A stretch of 64,000 nucleotides of DNA. It comes from DASRIA01 sp963768885. Its GTDB lineage: Bacteria; Actinomycetota; Thermoleophilia; Solirubrobacterales; JBBDJG01. The notes under the pieces are model-generated. The model saw nothing but the letters and a program-made list of their open reading frames with translations, did not search any database and was not told the origin of the DNA. Where the stretch lies: the NCBI GenBank assembly GCA_963768885.1, contig CAVYJN010000014.1:124001-188000 (forward strand), written 5' to 3'. The position numbers and the translations under genes are program-made. Below, piece after piece: positions 52,889 through 61,274 of the stretch; within the stretch, counting starts at the first letter, position 1, and each line of letters opens with the position of its first letter.

Positions 52889-53962
52889 ATGGAGAACCTC
52901 AAGGGCCTCGTGCTCTCCGGGGGCAAGGGCACGCGCCTGCGCCCGATCACCCACACCAGCGCCAAGCAACTCGTGCCGGTCGCCAACAAGCCGGTGCTCT
53001 TCTACGGGCTCGAGGCGATGGCCGCGGCCGGCATCCGGCAGGTCGGCATCATCATCGCCCCGGAGACGGGCGACGAGATCCGCGCCGCGGCCGGCGACGG
53101 CTCCCGGTTCGGCATCGAGATCACCTACATCGAGCAGGATGCACCCAAGGGCCTCGCCCATGCGGTGCTCACGGCCGAGGACTTCATCGGCGACTCGCCG
53201 TTCGTGATGTACCTGGGCGACAACCTGCTGAAGTCGGGGATCACGGAGCTCGTCGACACGTTCCGCAGCAGCGACCCGGACGCCCTGATCCTGCTCACGC
53301 CGGTCCCCGACCCCGAGCACTATGGGGTGGCCGAGCTCGAGGACGACCGGATCAAGCGGCTGGTCGAGAAGCCCAAGGAGCCGCCCTCGGACCTCGCGCT
53401 CGTCGGGGTCTACATGTTCAAGTCCTCGATCTTCGACGCGGCCCGCTCGATCGAGCCCTCCTGGCGCGACGAGCTCGAGATCACCGACGCGATCCAGACG
53501 CTCGTCGACCGCGGCCTGCGCGTGGAGCCGCACATCGTGCGCGGGTGGTGGAAGGACATGGGGCAGCTCGACGACCTGCTCGAGGCGAACCGGCTGATCC
53601 TCGAGGACATCGTTCCGCGCCAGGAAGGCGAGGTGGTCGACTCGCGCGTGGAGGGCAAGGTCGTGATCGAGGCCGGAGCCCGGCTCGAGCGCGCGACGGT
53701 GCGCGGCCCGACGATCATCGGCGCGGGCAGCCGGATCGTCGACTCCTATGTCGGGCCCTACTCCGCGATCGACGTCGACGTGACGATCGAGCGCTCCGAG
53801 GTCGAGCACTCGATCGTGCTTGCGGGCGCGCGCATCAGCGACCTCTCGTACCGCATGGAGGCGAGCCTGATCGGTCGCAACGTGAGCATCACGCGGTCCA
53901 ACTCGCTGCCGAAGGCCTACCGCTTCATGGTCGGCGACAACTCGGAGATCCAGCTCCATTGA
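52889..53962 (+). CDS. rmlA: Glucose-1-phosphate thymidylyltransferase, long form
   Basis: The 357-residue enzyme makes dTDP-glucose from dTTP and glucose-1-phosphate, the first step to dTDP-L-rhamnose. Marks are KGLVLSGGKGTRLRPIT (nucleotide loop), ANKPVLFYGLEAMA, FVMYLGDNLLKSG (metal-binding Asp) and EPHIVRGWWKDMG. Residues 245-357 form a left-handed beta-helix tail (VRGPTIIGAGSRIVDSYVGP), as in the longer RmlA-like forms of actinobacteria and archaea. The promoter-like TATACG at about 52873 precedes the ATG. It starts the operon rmlA-rmlD-rmlB-rmlC. Confidence 0.92.
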   Translation: MENLKGLVLSGGKGTRLRPITHTSAKQLVPVANKPVLFYGLEAMAAAGIRQVGIIIAPETGDEIRAAAGDGSRFGIEITYIEQDAPKGLAHAVLTAEDFIGDSPFVMYLGDNLLKSGITELVDTFRSSDPDALILLTPVPDPEHYGVAELEDDRIKRLVEKPKEPPSDLALVGVYMFKSSIFDAARSIEPSWRDELEITDAIQTLVDRGLRVEPHIVRGWWKDMGQLDDLLEANRLILEDIVPRQEGEVVDSRVEGKVVIEAGARLERATVRGPTIIGAGSRIVDSYVGPYSAIDVDVTIERSEVEHSIVLAGARISDLSYRMEASLIGRNVSITRSNSLPKAYRFMVGDNSEIQLH

Positions 53963-54810
53963 GGGTGCTGATCACGGGAGGGGCCGGCATGCTCGGTCGT
54001 GACGTGGCGATGGCCGCGCGCGAGGTGGGCCACGAGCCCATCACGCTCGCGCGCGGCGAGCTCGACATCTGCGACCGCGAGGCGGTCGAGCGAGCCTGCA
54101 TCGAGCACCACCCGGGGGCGGTGATCAACTGCGCCGCGTGGACCAACGTGGACGGCGCCGAGGAGCACGAGGCCGAGGCGACGGAGGTCAACGGGCGCGG
54201 CGCGGGCAACGTGGCCGCCGCGGCGGCCGCCGTCGGAGCAGCGGTGGTCCATCCCTCGACCGACTACGTCTTCGACGGCACGAACGAGGAGGGCTACGTG
54301 GAGTCCGACGCGGTCAACCCGATCTCGGGCTACGGGCGATCCAAGCTCGTCGGCGAGCGCGAGGTGGCGGCCGCAAACCCGCGGCACTGGATCGTGCGGT
54401 CCTCGTGGCTGTTCGGGGTCAACGGCCGCAACTTCGTCGAGACGATGCTGGGCCTCGCGCTGGACCGCGACGAGGTCGTCGTCGTGCGCGACCAGGTCGG
54501 GTGCCCGACCTACACGGGGCATCTCGCCGCCGGCCTCGTGCGCCTGCTCGATCGCGAGGACCACGGGATCCACCACATGGCGGGCGGTGGCCGTTGCTCC
54601 TGGTACGACTTCGCGGTGGAGATCTTTCGCCAGGCGGGGGTCGAGTGCCGCGTGCTGTCGATGACCAGCGACATGCTGGACCGGCCCGCGCCGCGCCCGC
54701 CGTTCTCCGTGCTGCTCAGCGAGCGCGAGCACCCGGTGCTGCTCCCCGACTGGCAGGAGGGCCTCGCCGACTATCTCGCGGAGCGCGCCGAGGCGCAGGT
54801 GAGCGCATGA
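53959..54810 (+). CDS. rmlD: dTDP-4-dehydrorhamnose reductase
   Basis: This NADPH-dependent short-chain enzyme performs the last step of dTDP-rhamnose synthesis. The 283-residue protein has VLITGGAGMLGRDVAMAARE, INCAAWTNVDGAEE, HPSTDYVFDGT and the catalytic YGRSKLVGE (YxxxK). The start is either the TTG at 53959, overlapping the rmlA stop as TTGA, or the GTG at 53965. It ends by overlapping the rmlB ATG as ATGA. The order A-D-B-C differs from the common rmlB-D-A-C. Confidence 0.92.
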   Translation: MRVLITGGAGMLGRDVAMAAREVGHEPITLARGELDICDREAVERACIEHHPGAVINCAAWTNVDGAEEHEAEATEVNGRGAGNVAAAAAAVGAAVVHPSTDYVFDGTNEEGYVESDAVNPISGYGRSKLVGEREVAAANPRHWIVRSSWLFGVNGRNFVETMLGLALDRDEVVVVRDQVGCPTYTGHLAAGLVRLLDREDHGIHHMAGGGRCSWYDFAVEIFRQAGVECRVLSMTSDMLDRPAPRPPFSVLLSEREHPVLLPDWQEGLADYLAERAEAQVSA

Positions 54811-55817
54811 GGATGCTGGTCACCGGCGGCGCCGGCTTCATCGGCTCGAACTTCGCGCGGCACGTGCTCGAGAGCCATCCCGAGGACGAGGTCGTGGTGC
54901 TGGACAAGCTCACGTACGCCGGCCGCGTCGAGACGATCCAGGACCTGCTCGACGGCGGGCGCGCCCGCTTCGTGCAGGGCGACATCGCGGACGAGGAGGC
55001 GGTGCGCGAAGCGCTCGCCGGCTGCGACGCGATCGTCAACTTCGCGGCGGAGTCGCATGTCGACCGCTCGATCGAGGAGCCCGGCCACTTCATCCAGACC
55101 GACGTCTACGGGACCTACGTGCTGCTCGAGGCGGCCCGCACCGAGGGCATCGAGCGATACGTGCAGGTCTCGACCGACGAGGTCTACGGCTCGATCGAGG
55201 AAGGCTCGTTCACGGAGCGCAGCCCGCTCGACCCCTCCTCCCCCTACTCCGCCTCGAAGGCCGGCGGCGACCTGATCGTGAGCGCCTACTGCCACACGTA
55301 CGGGATGAACGCGACCGTGTGCCGGGCCTCGAACAACTACGGCCCGTACCAGTACCCGGAGAAGCTGATCCCGCTGTGCGTCCTGAACGCCCTGCACGGG
55401 GACCCGCTGCCCGTCTACGGCGACGGCATGCAGGTGCGCAACTGGCTGTACGTGACCGACCACTGCGCCGCGATCGACACGGTCGTGCGCACGGGCCGGG
55501 CCGGGGAGACGTACAACATCGGCGGTCCCGACGAGCTTCCGAACATCGAGGTCGTCCGCAGGATCATCGAGCTGACCGGGGCCGACGAGTCGCTGATCCA
55601 GTACGTCAAGGACCGCCCCGGGCACGACCGCCGTTACTCGCTGTCCTCGGAGAAGACGGCCGCCGAGCTGGGGTGGAAGGCGCAGGTGCCGTTCTCGGAG
55701 GGCATCGCCGCGACGGTCGACTGGTACCGCAAGAACACGTGGTGGTGGGAGCCGATCCGCTCGGGCGACTATCGCGAGTACTACCAGCGCCAGTACGGCC
55801 AGGAGTTGCGCTCCTGA
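54807..55817 (+). CDS. rmlB: dTDP-glucose 4,6-dehydratase
   Basis: The 336-residue short-chain dehydratase has MLVTGGAGFIGSNFARHVLE (NAD-binding), VVLDKLTYAGRVETIQDL, NFAAESHVDRSI, VSTDEVYGSI (Asp-Glu catalytic pair), PYSASKAGGDLIVSAYCHT (YxxxK) and RNWLYVTDHCAAID. These are diagnostic for RmlB. It converts dTDP-glucose to dTDP-4-keto-6-deoxyglucose. Its TGA at 55815-55817 overlaps the proposed CTG start of rmlC as CTGA. Confidence 0.95.
   Translation: MRMLVTGGAGFIGSNFARHVLESHPEDEVVVLDKLTYAGRVETIQDLLDGGRARFVQGDIADEEAVREALAGCDAIVNFAAESHVDRSIEEPGHFIQTDVYGTYVLLEAARTEGIERYVQVSTDEVYGSIEEGSFTERSPLDPSSPYSASKAGGDLIVSAYCHTYGMNATVCRASNNYGPYQYPEKLIPLCVLNALHGDPLPVYGDGMQVRNWLYVTDHCAAIDTVVRTGRAGETYNIGGPDELPNIEVVRRIIELTGADESLIQYVKDRPGHDRRYSLSSEKTAAELGWKAQVPFSEGIAATVDWYRKNTWWWEPIRSGDYREYYQRQYGQELRS
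55801..55805 (+). promoter_or_regulatory. Shine-Dalgarno supporting a CTG start of rmlC
   Basis: AGGAG lies inside rmlB, eight bases before CTG at 55814-55816. No ATG, GTG or TTG in the rmlC frame lies close by, so this site decides the start. Confidence 0.6.
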
Positions 55818-56365
55818 AATTTCAGCGGCTCGACACGCGCATCGACGGGCTGGTGCTCGTGGAGCCGAAGGTGATCGCCGACGACCGCGGCTTCTTCTTC
55901 GAGACCTACCGGCGCAACGAGTACGCGAGCCTCGGCATCGACACCGAGTTCGTGCAGGACAACCACTCGCGCTCGATGCAAGGCACGATCCGTGCGCTGC
56001 ACTTCCAACTGACGCCCGGACAGGCCAAGCTGGTCCGGGTCGCGCGCGGATCGATCTACGACGTGGCGGTCGACCTGCGGCGCGACTCGCCGACCTACGG
56101 CCGGTACGAGGCCTTCGAGCTGAGCGACGAGAACGCGCGGCAGATCTTCATCCCGGTCGGGTTCGCGCACGGGTTCTGCGTCACGAGCACGGTGGCCGAC
56201 GTCGCCTACAAGGTGTCGAGCTACTACGAGACGTCGACCGAGCGCGGCATCGCCTGGGACGACCCGGACATCGGCATCCCCTGGCCGGCGGATCAGCCGC
56301 TCGTGTCCGACCGCGACCGCACGAACCCGCGCCTGGCCGAGATCGCCGGCGAGCTGCCCTGGTAG
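55814..56365 (+). CDS. rmlC: dTDP-4-dehydrorhamnose 3,5-epimerase, probable CTG start
   Basis: The 183-residue cupin epimerase has KVIADDRGFFFETYRRNEY, FVQDNHSRSMQGTIRALHFQ (catalytic His), VAVDLRRDSPTYG and IFIPVGFAHGFCVTSTVADV. This is the standard RmlC pattern. The coding homology starts right at the codons CTG-AAA-TTT at 55814, reading M-K-F, which matches the usual N-terminus of the family. An AGGAG lies eight bases upstream. No standard start codon is in frame, so translation probably starts at CTG overlapping the rmlB stop. Confidence 0.92.
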   Translation: MKFQRLDTRIDGLVLVEPKVIADDRGFFFETYRRNEYASLGIDTEFVQDNHSRSMQGTIRALHFQLTPGQAKLVRVARGSIYDVAVDLRRDSPTYGRYEAFELSDENARQIFIPVGFAHGFCVTSTVADVAYKVSSYYETSTERGIAWDDPDIGIPWPADQPLVSDRDRTNPRLAEIAGELPW

Positions 56366-56767
56366 ACGACCTCGAGAGAGCGCGGCGCGGGTGGGAGGCG
56401 CTCAACCGCGGGGACTTCGACGAGGTGCTGCGGTTCGTGCACGAGGACATCGAGTGGCGACCGGCGCTCGGCCCGGGCGGCGCGGAAGGCAACGTCTACC
56501 GCGGCCGGGACGCGTACGAGCGCTGGCTGCGTACGGAGCTGCTCGAGGTGTGGGACGAGTTCCGTGGGGAGAACCTCGAGTTCCGCGAGCTGCCCGGCGA
56601 CCGCATCCTGGCTGCTCGGCGAACTGGTCGTGAAGGGCAAGGCGAGCGGCCTCGAGATGCGCACCCCGTTCGGGCAGATCGCCCAGATGCGGGACGGCAT
56701 GGTGATCCGCCTCGACGCCTTCGCCGACCATGCCGCCGCGATCGCAGCCGCCGCCGAGCCCCGATAA
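56359..56767 (+). CDS. SnoaL-like (nuclear transport factor 2 fold) protein, probable CTG start, one frameshift
   Basis: The first codons DDLERARRGWEALNRGDFDE match SnoaL-like N-termini and lie directly after the rmlC stop; the only start-like codon is CTG at 56359-56361, inside the rmlC end. The protein continues VLRFVHEDIEWRPALGPGG and LEFRELPGDRIL, then, after one extra base near 56,612, LLGELVVKGKASGLEMRTPF. It ends DAFADHAAAIAAAAEPR at a TAA 56765-56767. Length is one more than a multiple of three. NTF2-fold proteins of this kind have varied or unknown functions. Confidence 0.65.
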
Positions 56768-56769
56768 GG

Positions 56770-56792
56770 CTGCCTATGCAATGCTTAGGCAG
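56770..56792. promoter_or_regulatory. Inverted repeat abutting the HTH-TOBE gene, candidate autoregulatory operator
   Basis: CTGCCTA (56770-56776) and TAGGCAG (56786-56792) are perfect inverted copies separated by nine bases, ending two bases before the ATG. Position and symmetry suit a repressor site, most simply for the regulator it precedes. Confidence 0.5.
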
Positions 56793-56794
56793 AG

Positions 56795-57190
56795 ATGGCG
56801 AGGGGCCCCACTAGCCTGACCCTCGGGGAGGCCGCGCGCGAGATCGGCGTGAGCGTCGACACGCTGCGCCGCTGGGAGCGCGACGGCAAGCTGCGCGCGG
56901 TCCGCGACGAGCGCAACCGGCGCCGCGTCCCGCGTCGCGAGGTCGAGCGGCTCGCCGCGCGTCCGCGGCGCCACCGGGCGGGGGACGCGTTCTCCGCGCG
57001 CAACCGCTTCCCGGGGAAGGTCGTCTCCGTCGAGGTCGACGGCGTGATGGCGCTCGTCGAGATCGAGGCCGGCCCGCACCGCGTGACGGCGGCGATCACG
57101 CGCGACGCGGTCGAGGAGCTCGGCCTTGCGCCCGGTGTCGATGCGACCGCCACCGTGAAGGCGACCTCGGTGATGGTCGAGCGCTCGTGA
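56795..57190 (+). CDS. Helix-turn-helix/TOBE molybdate-responsive regulator
   Basis: The 131-residue protein joins an N-terminal MerR-like HTH (TLGEAAREIGVSVDTLRRWE, then RRRVPRREVERLAARP) to a TOBE/Mop-type domain (NRFPGKVVSVEVDGVMALVE, ITRDAVEELGLAPGVDATAT). TOBE domains bind molybdate or tungstate, and the gene heads modABC, so it most likely senses molybdate and controls its uptake. A perfect inverted repeat ends two bases before its ATG. Its TGA overlaps the modA GTG start as GTGA. Confidence 0.85.
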   Translation: MARGPTSLTLGEAAREIGVSVDTLRRWERDGKLRAVRDERNRRRVPRREVERLAARPRRHRAGDAFSARNRFPGKVVSVEVDGVMALVEIEAGPHRVTAAITRDAVEELGLAPGVDATATVKATSVMVERS

Positions 57191-57943
57191 CGAGGGCGGC
57201 GCTCCTCGCGTGCGCCGCGCTGCTCGCCCTCGCCGTGACCCCCGGCTGCGGGGACGCAGGCGCGCCGACGCTGCGCGTGTCGGCGGCCGCGTCGCTCAAG
57301 AGCGCATTCGAGGACTACGGCTCGGTGTTCGAGGAGGCCGACGCGAGCTTCAGCTTCGCCGGGTCCGACGAGCTCGCGGCGCAGATCCGCAAGGGCGCGC
57401 GGCCCGACGTGTTCGCGGCCGCCAACACCGAGCTGCCCGGCTCGGCTCCACGCGGAGAGGCTGGTCGAGCGGCCGGTCGCGTTCGCCTCGAACCGGCTCG
57501 TGATCGCCGTCCCCGCGGACGGCGACCGGGTCGCCTCGCTCGAGGATCTCGACGACCCGGGAGTGCGCATCGCCGCCGGGGCGCCGGGCGTGCCCGTCGG
57601 GGGCTACACACGCGACCTGCTCGCGCGCCTCGGCCCGCGCGAGGCGGCCGCGATCGAGCGCAACGTGCGCTCCAACGAGCCCGACGTGTCGGGCGTGGTG
57701 GGCAAGGTGGCGCAGGGCGCGGTCGACGCGGGGTTCGTGTACGTGACCGACGTGCGGGCGTCCGGCGGGCGGCTGCGCGCGGTCCGGCTTCCGGGCCGTC
57801 TGCGCCCGGACGTGGTCTACGCCGTCGCGGTCGTGAAGGGGGCGCGCCGCCGCGCCGAGGCGCGTGCCTTCGTCGAGGGCCTGCTGAGCGGCGCGGGGCG
57901 GCAGGCGCTCGCGCGCGCCGGGTTCGCGCCGCCGGTGACGTGA
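57187..57943 (+). CDS. modA: ModA, molybdate ABC transporter substrate-binding lipoprotein, one frameshift
   Basis: The protein starts with a lipoprotein signal (LLALAVTPGCGD, lipid-modified Cys) and continues LRVSAAASLKSAFEDYGSVF, FSFAGSDELAAQIRKGARPD, typical of ModA (Ser residues binding the oxyanion). After an extra base near 57,442 it goes on as LHAERLVERPVAFASNRLVI, and has NVRSNEPDVSGVVGKVAQGA and FVYVTDV near the end. Length is one more than a multiple of three; corrected, it has about 251 residues. It binds molybdate or tungstate outside the membrane for ModBC. Stop and start overlap with modB as GTGA. Confidence 0.88.
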
Positions 57944-58752
57944 GCCGCAGGACCGGCCGCCGGCTCTTCGCGTTGCTGCTCGTCGCAGCGACGGCCGTCA
58001 CCCTCTGCTTCCTGACGCTTCCCGTCGCCGCGATCTTCGTGGACGTCGGGCCGCGTGAGCTGCTCGCCAGCCTCGACGACCCGGTGGCCGTCGACGCGCT
58101 CGTGTTGAGCCTCGAGACCAGCCTGCTCGCCGTCGCGATCATCGTCGCAGTCGGCACGCCGGCCGCCTATCTGCTCGCGACGCGCGACTTCCGCGGGCGG
58201 GCGATGGTGCTGACGCTCGTCGAGCTGCCCCTGATCCTCCCGCCGGCCGCGGCGGGGATCGGCCTGCTGGCCGCGTTCGGGCCGCAGGGAATCCTCGGGC
58301 CCGCGCTCACCGACCTCGGCATCGAGCTGCCGCTGACGACCGCGGCCGTGGTGGTCGCGCTCGTGTTCGTGGCGAGCCCGTTCTACGTGCGCCAGGCGCA
58401 GGCTGCCTTCGCCAGCCTCGAGCGCGACCTGGTCGAGGCCTCCCGCACGCTCGGCGCGTCCGAGGCGCACACGTTCGCACGCGTCGCGGTCCCGCTCGCG
58501 CTGCCCGCGCTCGGCACCGGGCTCGCGCTGGCCTGGGGGCGCGCGCTCGGTGAGTTCGGCGCGACCCTGATGTTCGCGGGCAGCTTCCGCGGCGTCACCC
58601 AGACTGCCCCGCTCGCGATCTTCGAGCGCTTCTCCACGGACTTCACCGCGGCCCTCGCGCTGTCGGCGGTGCTCGTGGCGGTGAGCGGCGCGCTGCTGCT
58701 CGTCGTGAAGCTGCTGGCCGGCCGCGGCGGCGAGGCACATGCTCTCCTTTGA
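57940..58752 (+). CDS. modB: ModB, molybdate ABC transporter permease
   Basis: The 270-residue permease has five to six membrane helices (FALLLVAATAVTLCFLTLPV, then ALVLSLETSLLAVAIIVAVG) and the cytoplasmic EAA loop EASRTLGASEAHTFARVAVP that docks on ModC, followed by RALGEFGATLMFAGSFRG, a phrase common to ModB/CysT permeases. It begins at a GTG that overlaps the modA stop and ends inside modC, so the three genes are translationally coupled. Confidence 0.93.
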   Translation: MSRRTGRRLFALLLVAATAVTLCFLTLPVAAIFVDVGPRELLASLDDPVAVDALVLSLETSLLAVAIIVAVGTPAAYLLATRDFRGRAMVLTLVELPLILPPAAAGIGLLAAFGPQGILGPALTDLGIELPLTTAAVVVALVFVASPFYVRQAQAAFASLERDLVEASRTLGASEAHTFARVAVPLALPALGTGLALAWGRALGEFGATLMFAGSFRGVTQTAPLAIFERFSTDFTAALALSAVLVAVSGALLLVVKLLAGRGGEAHALL

Positions 58753-59797
58753 CGCGCACTTCGCGCTGCGCGACTTCGCGCTCGACGTCGACCTCGACGT
58801 CCGGGGATGCCTCGCGATCGCCGGGCCGTCGGGCGCCGGCAAGAGCACGATCCTGCGCGTCTGCGCCGGCCTGGTGCGCCCGGAACGCGGCACGGTGGTC
58901 TGCGACGGCGACGTCTGGCTCGACACGGAAAGAGGTGTCTGGGCCGAGCCCGACGAGCGCGCCTGCGGCCTCGTGTTCCAGGACTACGCGCTCTTCCCCC
59001 ACATGCCGGCATGGCGCAACGTGGCCTACGGGATGCGCGGCCTCCCGCGCCGCGAGCGCCGCGCGGCGGCCGAGGCGGTCCTCGCGCGCTTCGGCGTGGC
59101 CGACCTCGCCGACGCCCATCCGCGCTCGCTCTCGGGCGGGGAGCGCCAGCGCGTCGCGCTCGCGCGGGCGCTCGCGCGGGCGCCGCGCGTGCTGTTGCTC
59201 GACGAGCCGCTCGCCGCGCTCGATGCCCGCACCCGCGCGGCGGCGGCGCGCGAGCTCGCGTCCACGATCCGGGAGGCCGGCGTGCCCACGCTGCTCGTGA
59301 CGCACGACTTCGCCGACGCCGCGCTGCTCGGCGACGAGGTCGCGGTCGTCGACCGCGGGCGCGTGCTGCAGCGCGGTCCGGCGGCGCAGCTCGCGGCCGC
59401 GCCGGCCTCCTCGTTCGTCGCGGACTTCACGGGCGCAAGCGTCCTGTCGGGCGACGCGCGGCCGGCGGCGGACGGTCTCACCGCGCTGCGGCTCGACGGC
59501 GGCGGCGAGATCGTCAGCACCGACAGGGCGGGCGGGCGCGCCGCCGCGAGCGTCTTCCCGTGGGACGTGACGGTCGAGGCCCCCGGCGCGGCGGTCCACG
59601 GGTCGGCCCACAACAGCGTCGCGGCGACCGTCACCTCCGTATCGCCGGTCGGCAATCGCGTGCGGCTCGCGCTCGCGCTGCCGCAGCCCCTGATCGCGGA
59701 GGTCACCCAGGGCTCCGTGCAGCGCCTCGGGCTGGCGCCCGGAGCGCGCGTCGAGGCGCGCTGGAAGGCGACGGCCACGCGGCTCGTCCCCCTCTGA
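58739..59797 (+). CDS. modC: ModC, molybdate ABC transporter ATP-binding protein
   Basis: The 352-residue protein has Walker A (IAGPSGAGKSTILR), Q loop (LVFQDYALFPHM), signature (RSLSGGERQRVALARAL) and Walker B (VLLLDEPLAALDA), with the switch His in LLVTHDFADAA. Residues 285-352 form a TOBE domain (SVAATVTSVSPVGNRVRLAL) that senses molybdate. It powers import through ModB. Molybdate supplied here feeds the molybdopterin pathway represented by the moaD/moaE genes at the other end of the window. Confidence 0.94.
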   Translation: MLSFDAHFALRDFALDVDLDVRGCLAIAGPSGAGKSTILRVCAGLVRPERGTVVCDGDVWLDTERGVWAEPDERACGLVFQDYALFPHMPAWRNVAYGMRGLPRRERRAAAEAVLARFGVADLADAHPRSLSGGERQRVALARALARAPRVLLLDEPLAALDARTRAAAARELASTIREAGVPTLLVTHDFADAALLGDEVAVVDRGRVLQRGPAAQLAAAPASSFVADFTGASVLSGDARPAADGLTALRLDGGGEIVSTDRAGGRAAASVFPWDVTVEAPGAAVHGSAHNSVAATVTSVSPVGNRVRLALALPQPLIAEVTQGSVQRLGLAPGARVEARWKATATRLVPL

Positions 59798-59834
59798 ACG
59801 TCGCGAGTGGGCCAGCCGTAATACTGCGCCTCGG

Positions 59835-60563
59835 ATGGCCAGCCGCCCGGTACCACGAGCAGCCCCCGCGGCACGAACGGGTGAGGTGCTGCGCGCGGTA
59901 CCGCTGTTCTCGAGCCTGTCGGGCCCCGAGCTGGAGAAGATCGCGCGCGTCGCGGTGCCCCGGCACTACGAGGCGGGGAGCATCGTGCTGCGCGAGGGCG
60001 ACCCCGGGGACACCTGCTACATCCTGCAGCGCGGCCGCGCGCGCGTCACCCGTCAGCACGCGGACGGGCGCACGATCACGCTCACCAACCTCGGCCCCGG
60101 CGAGATCTTCGGAGAGCTGGCGATGTTCGGCGGCGAGGTGCGCTCGGCGACGGTCGAGGCGCTCGACGACGTGCAGGCGGTCGCGATCCTGGCGGGCGAC
60201 CTCAAGCGCCTGCTGAACGACCATCCCGAGATCGCCGTGAAACTCCTCGCGGCGCTCGGCGAGAAGCTGCGCGAGGCCAACGCCCGCATCGCGCGCCAGT
60301 CCTTCCAGAAGGTCTCGAGCCGCGTGGCCGGGGTGCTCGCCGAGCTTGCGGAGACCGGGTCGCGCGGCGGCGGGCACCTCGACGGGCCCCCGCGCGAGGT
60401 GGTGGTGCACTCCACCCAGTCCGACCTCGCCCAGCTGGCCGGCACCTCCCGCGAGGCCGCGAGCCGGTTCCTCGCGACGCTCCAGCGCGCCGGAGTCGTG
60501 ACCACGCGGCGCGGGCGCATCGTGGTGCACGACCCGACGGCCCTCCACCGGTACATCTATTGA
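59835..60563 (+). CDS. Crp/Fnr family transcriptional regulator
   Basis: The 242-residue protein has an N-terminal cyclic-nucleotide-binding domain (VPLFSSLSGPELEKIARVAV, GSIVLREGDPGDTCYILQRG, PGEIFGELAMFGGEVRSATV; the last contains the phosphate-binding cassette) and a C-terminal winged helix (HSTQSDLAQLAGTSREAASR, then FLATLQRAGVV). The Glu and Arg of the cassette are kept, so cAMP or a related ligand may bind. No Cys cluster of Fnr type is present. The TTG of the next small gene overlaps its stop. Confidence 0.91.
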   Translation: MASRPVPRAAPAARTGEVLRAVPLFSSLSGPELEKIARVAVPRHYEAGSIVLREGDPGDTCYILQRGRARVTRQHADGRTITLTNLGPGEIFGELAMFGGEVRSATVEALDDVQAVAILAGDLKRLLNDHPEIAVKLLAALGEKLREANARIARQSFQKVSSRVAGVLAELAETGSRGGGHLDGPPREVVVHSTQSDLAQLAGTSREAASRFLATLQRAGVVTTRRGRIVVHDPTALHRYIY

Positions 60564-60742
60564 GCGGCCGCGTCATCGCTGCCCTTGTCGTGTACGGCCT
60601 GCTCTGGGGAGCGGCGGTCGAGACCGCCGACGCCGGCCTGGGCGACCCCTTCGAGCCGCTCGACGTGTTCAGCCTGGCCGTCCAGGTCGTCCTCGCGATC
60701 CTGCTCTGGCCGTTGTTCAGGCGCCTCTGGCGAGCGGACTGA
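60560..60742 (+). CDS. Small membrane protein, two helices
   Basis: The 60-residue product starts at a TTG overlapping the Crp/Fnr stop as TTGA. It has two hydrophobic segments (VIAALVVYGLLWGAAVETAD and FSLAVQVVLAILLWPLFRRL) joined by a short loop with GDPFEP. The end is basic (RRLWRAD). No family is recognised, but start/stop coupling and intact membrane segments support a real gene. Confidence 0.55.
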   Translation: MSGRVIAALVVYGLLWGAAVETADAGLGDPFEPLDVFSLAVQVVLAILLWPLFRRLWRAD

Positions 60743-60796
60743 GCGCTCCATATACTGAGCCGCCCGCCCACCCCCCGAAACCGAGCGGTCCCACAC

Positions 60797-61204
60797 GTGT
60801 ACGTCCTCAACTTCTACTCCCCGGTCTTCGTCGACCAGCTCAAGCGTGGCCGCAAGACGGCCACGATCAGGCTCGGCGACAAGAGCCTCAAGTACCGCCG
60901 CGGCCAGCTCGTCTGGATCACGGTCGGGTACCGCCACGAGCCGCGCGAGAAGGTCTTCACGGCGGTCGTCGACGATGTCGAGGTCAAGCGCGTGCGCGAG
61001 CTGTCGCCCCGCGACATCGAGCACGACAACCCCGAGTTCCGGCGCGTCGAGGACACCGTTCACTTCCTCGAGCAGATCTACGGCCGCGAGATCGGCCAGG
61101 ACGACCTCGTCACCGTGATCCGGTTCTCACAGGTGATCGAGACCACCGCCCAGCGCGACTCGCCTCCCGGCAACGGGCACGGGCCGCGCCCCAGAGGCCT
61201 CTAG
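60797..61204 (+). CDS. ASCH-domain protein, putative RNA-binding
   Basis: The 135-residue protein starts at GTG 60797 with YVLNFYSPVFVDQLKRGRKT, then ATIRLGDKSLKYRRGQLVWI and VFTAVVDDVEVKRVRELSPR, the beta-barrel plan of ASCH domains (related to PUA), which are thought to bind RNA. The core motif GRKTATIRLGD is well conserved in this family. The tail (PPGNGHGPRPRGL) is disordered. An intrinsic terminator follows the stop. Confidence 0.78.
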   Translation: MYVLNFYSPVFVDQLKRGRKTATIRLGDKSLKYRRGQLVWITVGYRHEPREKVFTAVVDDVEVKRVRELSPRDIEHDNPEFRRVEDTVHFLEQIYGREIGQDDLVTVIRFSQVIETTAQRDSPPGNGHGPRPRGL

Positions 61205-61218
61205 CGCGCGTGAAATTT

Positions 61219-61249
61219 GGCCCCCGGAGCCGCTCCGGGGCCGATTTTT
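61219..61249 (+). terminator. Intrinsic terminator of the ASCH gene
   Basis: A G+C stem (61219-61229 with 61233-61242, one bulged C) is followed by GATTTTT. Its T tract runs into the CIRCE operator, so termination of the upstream gene and heat-shock control of groES share bases. Confidence 0.8.
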
Positions 61250-61274
61250 GGCACTCTGGCTGCTAGAGTGCCAA
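61248..61274. promoter_or_regulatory. CIRCE operator (HrcA binding site)
   Basis: TTGGCACTC, nine bases, GAGTGCCAA: a perfect inverted repeat matching the CIRCE consensus (TTAGCACTC-N9-GAGTGCTAA) with one symmetric change. HrcA bound here represses groES-groEL until heat stress. Confidence 0.95.
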
